Shown in pieces: positions 7,397-10,769 of a stretch of DNA of 10,769 bases. The notes beneath the pieces are model-generated. The model saw only the letters and a program-made list of their open reading frames with translations. It did not search any database and had not been told where the DNA came from. The first letter of the stretch is position 1. Each line of letters begins with the position of its first letter. The translations under genes and the position numbers were made by a program. The stretch covers positions 1 to 10,769 of the forward strand of contig RGVD01000083.1 in the NCBI GenBank assembly GCA_010027395.1, read 5' to 3'. The stretch is from Bacteroidota bacterium. Lineage in GTDB: Bacteria > Bacteroidota > Bacteroidia > UKL13-3.

Positions 7397-7551
7397 ATTG
7401 TTATTTGGTTCAAACGGATCAATTAAAATGTGTTATTTTTTTGGCAAATGTTTCACAAAAACCGAACAAAGCGAAAGCCAAAGCTGGTTTGCATTTTGGT
7501 AGTTTTGAGTAAATGTATTTTCTTCAAATTAATGGAATGAAAAAGGCAACT

Positions 7552-7582
7552 AATGTACATTCTATCAACATGCATGTTGATA
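7552..7582. repeat. Two adjacent palindromes upstream of parA, including a perfect 20-bp one
   Basis: AATGTACATT (7552-7561) is a 10-bp palindrome, and one base later TATCAACATGCATGTTGATA (7563-7582) is a perfect 20-bp palindrome. They lie in the 225-base gap (7397-7621) between ald and parA, about 160 bases before the parA start. CTTTTT follows on the plus strand, but no plus-strand gene runs into it, and no T run follows on the minus strand, so it is a poor terminator for ald. A protein-binding site is more likely. The rest of the gap shows no ORF and no convincing promoter. Confidence 0.6.
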
Positions 7583-7621
7583 CTTTTTAGTGCTGTTAAC
7601 CAACAACATTTGAAAATAAAT

Positions 7622-8848
7622 TTACATGTGTGCTGCTAATAGCAAGTCAATCTCTTTGTGGTAAATATTAAGCCTTTTGCCTAAGTATTTGTTAGTTAGG
7701 TGGCCTTTATAAATATACATCCCATTTCGAGCACCCACATTGTAGTATAAAAAATCAGCCAAGTCTTTTGCATCAGCAAGTTTTAGTAATAGAGGAGCCA
7801 ATACATTGCTCAATGCATAGCTAGCAGTGCGGCAGACAAGCGATGTAATATTAGGCACGCAATAATGTATCACATCATGTTTGATAAAGGTTGGGTTCTG
7901 ATGAGTTGTAAGCTCGGATGTTTCAAAAACTCCCCCTTGATCGATGCTAATATCTATGATAACAGACAGAGGTTTCATCATGCTTACCATTTCCTCGGTT
8001 ACCAAAACAAGGCTTCGCCCCTCTTCATTCCTTTGACAACCAATGGCTACATCGGCCGTTTGCAGAGCCTTCGTCAATATTTTAGGGTGAAGCAAGGATG
8101 TATAAAGGTGCGCGTGGCCTAAATTGTTTTGTAGCCTTCTCAACTTGGATAAAGATTGGTCAAACACTTTTACAGTTGCGCCTTTGCCTAGAGCGGCTTT
8201 TGCCGCATATTCTCCCACGGTACCAGCACCAATAATTACTATTTCTGTTGGAGGTATGCCTGTTATGCCGCCTAACATTTCTCCTTTTCCACCATTATCT
8301 GAATTTAACAAATCACTAGCGATAGATATGGCTGCTAATCCTGCAATCTCACCCATACTTCTTACCAATGGATAAAGGCCGTCATTTTCCTTTAAGTACT
8401 CAAAGGCCATCGCATTCAGTTTCTTACTCATCAACTTTTTTACATAGGTTTCAGACTTAGCACCATGTTGTAAAGCAGATATGAGCAGTTGGTTATGACT
8501 TATTAATTCTATTTCTTCATCAGAAGGGGGTTCTACTTTCACTATAATATCGGCCTTGAATAGTTCCTTTTTATCAAAAACTATTTTGGCACCCGCTTCG
8601 CTATATTCTTTATCGCTGAATTTGGCTTGCTTTCCAGCACCCGTTTCTACCCATACTTCAGAACCATTATTAACCAAAAGTTGAACAGAAGAGGGCGTAA
8701 GCGGCACACGTTTCTCTTGCAAAGTTGTTTCTTTGGGTATTGCAATAAACAAACTCTTATTGCCTTTTCCCGTATCAATCAAAGCTTCTTTGGGCTGCAG
8801 GCTAGCTTGTTTGGCCAGTTCACTAAATCCAAATGTAGGTTGCTCCAT
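7622..8848 (-). CDS. ald: Alanine dehydrogenase (AlaDH/PNT family)
   Basis: The enzyme interconverts L-alanine and pyruvate plus ammonia with NAD(H). The 408-residue protein has an N-terminal substrate half with IPKETTLQEKRVPLTP (37-52; Arg47 matches the pyruvate-binding Arg), VKVEPPS (103-109; Lys104 matches the catalytic Lys), and SMGEIAG (164-170). A Rossmann NAD-binding half follows with IVIIGAGTVGEYAAKAAL (203-220) and VFDQS (228-232). IIDISIDQGGVFETS (297-311) matches the AlaDH catalytic Asp region (Asp303 by eye). The conserved AlaDH His near residue 127 reads as Gln in LISALQHGA, as in transhydrogenase alpha subunits. About 30 residues precede the usual start of the fold, which I recall as common in Bacteroidota. 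A TAnnTTTG-like element at 8865-8872 could drive it, without a good -33 box. Confidence 0.87.
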   Translation of the reverse strand: MEQPTFGFSELAKQASLQPKEALIDTGKGNKSLFIAIPKETTLQEKRVPLTPSSVQLLVNNGSEVWVETGAGKQAKFSDKEYSEAGAKIVFDKKELFKADIIVKVEPPSDEEIELISHNQLLISALQHGAKSETYVKKLMSKKLNAMAFEYLKENDGLYPLVRSMGEIAGLAAISIASDLLNSDNGGKGEMLGGITGIPPTEIVIIGAGTVGEYAAKAALGKGATVKVFDQSLSKLRRLQNNLGHAHLYTSLLHPKILTKALQTADVAIGCQRNEEGRSLVLVTEEMVSMMKPLSVIIDISIDQGGVFETSELTTHQNPTFIKHDVIHYCVPNITSLVCRTASYALSNVLAPLLLKLADAKDLADFLYYNVGARNGMYIYKGHLTNKYLGKRLNIYHKEIDLLLAAHM

Positions 8849-8998
8849 AATGTGAAATGAAACCCAAAAATAAGCAAAGAATAGATAAATACATATAATT
8901 AAATCTAAATTTTTGAAGCCTAATTAACATTACAGCTCGTGTTTATCTTTGATAATTAAATATTTAACCATAAATATACATTTTTTTTACTGTAAATA

Positions 8999-9028
8999 TT
9001 GTGATTTATAAAGCTAATTCTATATTTG
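8999..9028 (+). promoter_or_regulatory. Bacteroidota-type promoter of tRNA-Val
   Basis: TTG at 8999-9001 and TATATTTG at 9021-9028 match the -33 and -7 (TAnnTTTG) elements with a 19-base spacer, the normal value. The tRNA begins 12 bases after the -7 box. An AT-rich stretch with T8 lies upstream. Confidence 0.7.
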
Positions 9029-9040
9029 CACTCCCTAAAC

Positions 9041-9115
9041 GGAGGCATAGCTCAGCTGGTTCAGAGCATCTGCCTTACAAGCAGAGGGTCACAGGTTCGA
9101 ACCCTGTTGCCTCCA
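9041..9115 (+). tRNA. tRNA-Val (anticodon UAC)
   Basis: A full cloverleaf can be read: acceptor GGAGGCA/TGCCTCC, D arm GCTC/GAGC with the usual AGCTGG loop, anticodon stem TCTGC/GCAGA around CTTACAA (anticodon TAC, which reads GUA and other Val codons), and T arm ACAGG-TTCGAAC-CCTGT. The discriminator is A at 9115. CCA is not encoded (CAAA follows), so it must be added after transcription, unlike the tRNA at the right edge. It has its own promoter and terminator. Confidence 0.97.
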
Positions 9116-9123
9116 CAAAGACA

Positions 9124-9154
9124 AAAGACTTTCAGATTTTCTGGAAGTCTTTTT
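9124..9154 (+). terminator. Terminator of tRNA-Val
   Basis: AAAGACTTTCAG (9124-9135) and CTGGAAGTCTTT (9141-9152) form a 12-bp stem with one G-T pair and an ATTTT loop, ending in T4. It starts 9 bases after the tRNA. Confidence 0.85.
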
Positions 9155-9202
9155 ATTTAACATGGGTTTAGTTTTTAATTGATTCTTAAATATTTGATTG
9201 CT

Positions 9203-9240
9203 AAAAAATAGGGGCGCGATTTATCGCGCCCCTATTTTTT
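9203..9240. terminator. Perfect 18-bp hairpin, bidirectional terminator
   Basis: AAAAAATAGGGGCGCGAT (9203-9220) is matched base for base by its complement at 9223-9240, with only TT between. The GC-rich core is flanked by A6 and T6, so it can end transcription on both strands. It lies at the convergent 3' ends of the tRNA-Val unit and the minus-strand pseudogene. The pseudogene stop codon (9232-9234) is inside the stem. Confidence 0.9.
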
Positions 9241-9869
9241 GTTTCTGATAAATCCTGAAGCATAAATATTGCCTGTATTTTTATTAGCACACAATAACTT
9301 AATGACCAGATAATTTAGTGTAGTATCATTCTTTAATTCGCTCCAAACTGTGCCATCAAATTTTGCTACATACGCTTGCTTATTGGCATTGTGAAAAATC
9401 CCTGCTGCATAAATGTTGCCCTGTTTATCTCCGCATAATGCAAAGATGGCACTATCAGCGCCAAGGCTCTTGAGCCCACCTTATTCATTCCATGCTGTTC
9501 CATCCCACTTGGCTACATATCTATTGTTCAAACTGTTTTTAAATTTTCCAGTTACATAAACATTTTCGGCTGTATCCACATAAATAGCATTAATTATATC
9601 CTTGCTCGGAAACGAATTCATGCCACTCAAAATTTCAACTTTGCTGCCATCATATTTTAATACATAATTGCCATAACCAAAATTATTTTGCACAGCGTCA
9701 AATACATTTACTTTTTTATCCGCTACTACTAAATTAATAAATTCATCACAAGGACTTGTCTTATTATTACTGCCCGTAAGCGGTTTCCACATACAGTTTT
9801 AGGCTGATGAAGATTTTAGAAGAAAAATAAAAATGGTTAACAATAGATATTTAAAACTTTGCCTAGCAT
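9232..9869 (-). pseudogene. Decayed secreted beta-propeller-like repeat protein
   Basis: One reading frame carries a recognisable protein from about 9865 down to TAG at 9232-9234, broken by TAA at 9799-9801 and TAA at 9481-9483. It opens with a signal-peptide-like stretch (FKYLLLTIFIFLLKSSSA) right before the first stop, then NCMWKPLTG. Four repeat units of 48-49 residues follow, each with N-[IV]-Y-x-x-G ... Y-V-x-K-x-D-G-x-x-W-x-E-L; the last is cut short. The only suitable ATG (9867-9869) is in another frame, so a one-base loss is likely. In the next unit the residue at the central stop is Leu coded by TTA, so TTA to TAA explains it. The family resembles Bacteroidota surface proteins with propeller-type repeats. 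The longest open piece, 9481-9792, is only a fragment. A -7 element still lies upstream. Confidence 0.82.
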
Positions 9870-9883
9870 TATTTTAAAACCAA

Positions 9884-9891
9884 CAAAGATA
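9884..9891 (-). promoter_or_regulatory. -7 element TATCTTTG before the pseudogene
   Basis: The minus strand reads TATCTTTG, matching TAnnTTTG, 14 bases before the out-of-frame ATG of the pseudogene. A TTG on the same strand at 9908-9910 gives a spacer of 16, shorter than the usual 19-21. The old gene may still be transcribed weakly. Confidence 0.4.
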
Positions 9892-9926
9892 ATAACTATC
9901 AAATTGACAATCATTGAAATTGTTGA

Positions 9927-9961
9927 CTAAAAAGCATGAAGTACTACATATATTCATGCTT
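9927..9961 (-). terminator. Terminator of the 175-residue hypothetical gene
   Basis: AAGCATGAA (9932-9940) and TTCATGCTT (9953-9961) form a 9-bp stem with a 12-base loop. Read on the minus strand, the stem is followed by a T run and TTTTTAG, the direction of the gene ending at 10030. A weaker 5-bp hairpin, ACCAC/GTGGT (10036-10048), with T5 overlaps that gene's stop codon. No gene lies in 9870-10029. Confidence 0.6.
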
Positions 9962-10029
9962 GTTCTAGTTTGTAGTAAAGGTATGAACGTAAGAAACGAG
10001 GCTGGAAAAGGCTAATTGTTTTCTACTAT

Positions 10030-10557
10030 TTAAAAACCACTTAGTGGTGTTGTATTCCAAGTGCTTACATGGTCGGCAGTAAGATTGGGAATATAAAATT
10101 GAGTAGCGCCACCAGGCAAGTTTTTACTACCGCCTTTGCCTTCGCCCGAAGCCATTTTAGATGTGGTGCCAGCATCCATGCGTTGCATGAGTGCAAAGCC
10201 ACCAAAAAAACCATAAGCGGGCACCTTAAGCGTAATTTCGAGTAAAAAGGAAAGCGAATTCCAGTTTTCTTTGACAGCCGAAGTAAGCCTTCCCCATTCT
10301 CTTACACTTATTCCGTTGGCTTTAGCCATTTTTGATTTTTGCACCCAACCTGCATCATGTTTGTAATCGTTGTAAGGACTCCACCAGGGGGAAAGACTTA
10401 TATCGCCTGGTGCATGCAGGGTTGAAAAATCGTTGAACTTATATAGTTTCATACCAGGTTGCAACAAGTCTTTAGTTACAATTGATATTTTGGTTTGAAA
10501 TGCGTTCTGAACAAACGGAGGTAAGCCTTCAAAGGTTTCATTTTGGTTTAAAATCAT
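10030..10557 (-). CDS. Hypothetical protein, 175 residues
   Basis: I do not recognise a named family. The protein has no signal peptide or membrane segment and is probably cytoplasmic. Visible conserved-looking stretches are PGMKLYKFNDF (35-45), LSPWWSPYNDY (55-65), SAVKENWNSLSFLLEITLK (93-111), PAYGFFGGFALMQR (113-126), a Gly/Ser/Lys-rich loop (136-150) and ATQFYIPNLTADHVS (151-165). The KLYKFN start and QFYIP end vaguely recall small ADP-ribosyltransferase-like folds, but no catalytic Arg-Ser-Glu set can be assigned, so I do not claim it. It stands alone with its own promoter (10580-10608) and terminator (9927-9961), between a pseudogene and a tRNA gene. The ATG at 10557 lies about 15 bases after the predicted transcription start, so the leader is very short. 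Confidence 0.7.
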   Translation of the reverse strand: MILNQNETFEGLPPFVQNAFQTKISIVTKDLLQPGMKLYKFNDFSTLHAPGDISLSPWWSPYNDYKHDAGWVQKSKMAKANGISVREWGRLTSAVKENWNSLSFLLEITLKVPAYGFFGGFALMQRMDAGTTSKMASGEGKGGSKNLPGGATQFYIPNLTADHVSTWNTTPLSGF

Positions 10558-10579
10558 AGCTATGTTTTGTTTTAGAAGT

Positions 10580-10608
10580 CAAAAATAGTTTTTTTAAATT
10601 ATTGTCAA
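10580..10608 (-). promoter_or_regulatory. Bacteroidota-type promoter of the hypothetical gene
   Basis: On the minus strand TATTTTTG (10580-10587) matches TAnnTTTG, and TTG (10606-10608) is the -33 box, with an 18-base spacer. The ATG follows 22 bases after the -7 box. Confidence 0.6.
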
Positions 10609-10684
10609 TTATTTTTTTTGAAGATGCACAGCTGCGGCATTTGTGCGACTTTTTATCTTTTTGAATAAATCTACATGATTGCAT

Positions 10685-10710
10685 AAAAAATCCCGCCAAG
10701 GCAGGATTTT
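10685..10710 (-). terminator. Terminator of the edge tRNA
   Basis: On the minus strand AAAATCCTGCC is followed by TT and GGCGGGATTTTTT, a stem of about 10 bp with one T-G pair, ending in T6. It starts 2 bases after the encoded CCA of the tRNA. Confidence 0.85.
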
Positions 10711-10712
10711 AT

Positions 10713-10769
10713 TGGTTGCGGAGGCAGGACTCGAACCTACGTCCGTTGGCTAACGGATATGAGCCCAAC
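10713..10769 (-). tRNA. Initiator-type tRNA-fMet (CAU), partial, with 6-base insertion in the anticodon stem
   Basis: The gene runs off the right edge; the 3' part is present. Read on the minus strand it gives anticodon stem TTGGG, loop CTCATAT with anticodon CAT, T arm GTAGG-TTCGAGT-CCTGC, acceptor 3' strand CTCCGCA, discriminator A and an encoded CCA (10713-10715). A72 and A73, the GGG/CCC end of the anticodon stem and the CTCATA loop are the marks of initiator tRNA; the E. coli 3' end CCCCGCAACCA differs by one base. The stem's other strand should read CCCAA; here it is split by six bases (10749-10754, GTTAGC on the minus strand). Without them a normal stem and a 5-base variable region result. 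It is either defective, alternatively folded or a sequence error. No class II reading gave a sensible anticodon. Confidence 0.7.

Noticed and set aside
7449..7456. TGTTTCAC, identical to one half of the canonical parS site, just upstream of parA
   Set aside because: The second half does not follow (AAAAACCG instead of GTGAAACA), so it is not a parS palindrome. A half match in AT-rich DNA can be chance.
7865..8375. Two plus-strand ORFs of about 85 codons opposite ald
   Set aside because: They lie wholly inside the well-supported ald gene on the other strand and show no recognisable domain.
8944..8951. TATCTTTG as a second -7 box upstream of tRNA-Val
   Set aside because: The nearest TTG is about 28 bases upstream, too far. 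The element at 9021-9028 has proper spacing and distance to the tRNA.
8956..8967. TTAAATATTTAA 12-bp palindrome
   Set aside because: It is made only of A and T in a very AT-rich promoter region, where such palindromes arise easily.
10030..10557. Calling the 175-residue protein an ADP-ribosyltransferase toxin
   Set aside because: Only short resemblances (KLYKFN, QFYIP) are seen. No catalytic triad can be placed, and no immunity gene or secretion signal is nearby.
10626..10646. GCACA ... TGTGC hairpin followed by TTTTTATC on the plus strand
   Set aside because: The stem is only 5 bp with a long loop, and no plus-strand gene precedes it.
10741..10769. The edge tRNA as a class II tRNA (Leu, Ser, Tyr) with TCCGTT-AGCC-AACGGA as a long variable arm, or as tmRNA
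   Set aside because: No placement gives a U33, a purine 37 and a Leu, Ser or Tyr anticodon. The acceptor end CTCCGCA-A lacks the G-U pair position of tmRNA and matches initiator tRNA.

Overview
The window looks like AT-rich chromosome from a member of the Bacteroidota. Four things point there: a type IX secretion sorting tail at the left edge, promoters of the TTG ... TAnnTTTG kind, genes without clear Shine-Dalgarno sites, and the run parA, parB, DUF5683, dapB, lepB, which I recognise as a frequent arrangement in this phylum. The exact genus cannot be read from the sequence.

Layout. Bases 1-158 hold the 3' end of a secreted-protein gene and its terminator. Bases 293-2293 (+) are a tight three-gene sulfur/metal operon: a persulfide dioxygenase fused to two rhodanese domains (CstB-like architecture), a small heavy-metal-associated (HMA) protein, and a single-domain rhodanese whose catalytic Cys is replaced by Ser. 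It runs tail to tail into a minus-strand block: alanine dehydrogenase (7622-8848), then parA, parB, DUF5683, dapB, lepB and a small lipoprotein (down to 2296). This block combines chromosome partitioning, envelope and peptidoglycan precursor supply (DapB) and protein export (LepB).

Bases 8999-9154 are a complete tRNA-Val(UAC) unit with promoter and terminator. From there to the right edge the DNA looks accessory: a long perfect hairpin (9203-9240), a decayed secreted beta-propeller-like repeat gene on the minus strand (9232-9869, two in-frame stops and an out-of-frame start), an unrecognised 175-residue gene with its own promoter and terminator, and, at the edge, the 3' part of an initiator-type tRNA(fMet) gene on the minus strand.

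The strongest oddities are: (1) the tRNA(fMet) gene carries six extra bases in the 3' strand of its anticodon stem, next to a quasi-palindrome that suggests template switching; (2) the same dyad, TCAAC-N6-GTTGA, occurs once upstream of parA (inside a perfect 20-bp palindrome) and once in the parA-parB gap; (3) the pseudogene's central stop falls exactly where the next repeat unit has a TTA Leu codon. I found no CRISPR array, transposase or phage gene, and nothing that convincingly makes up a wholly new system.
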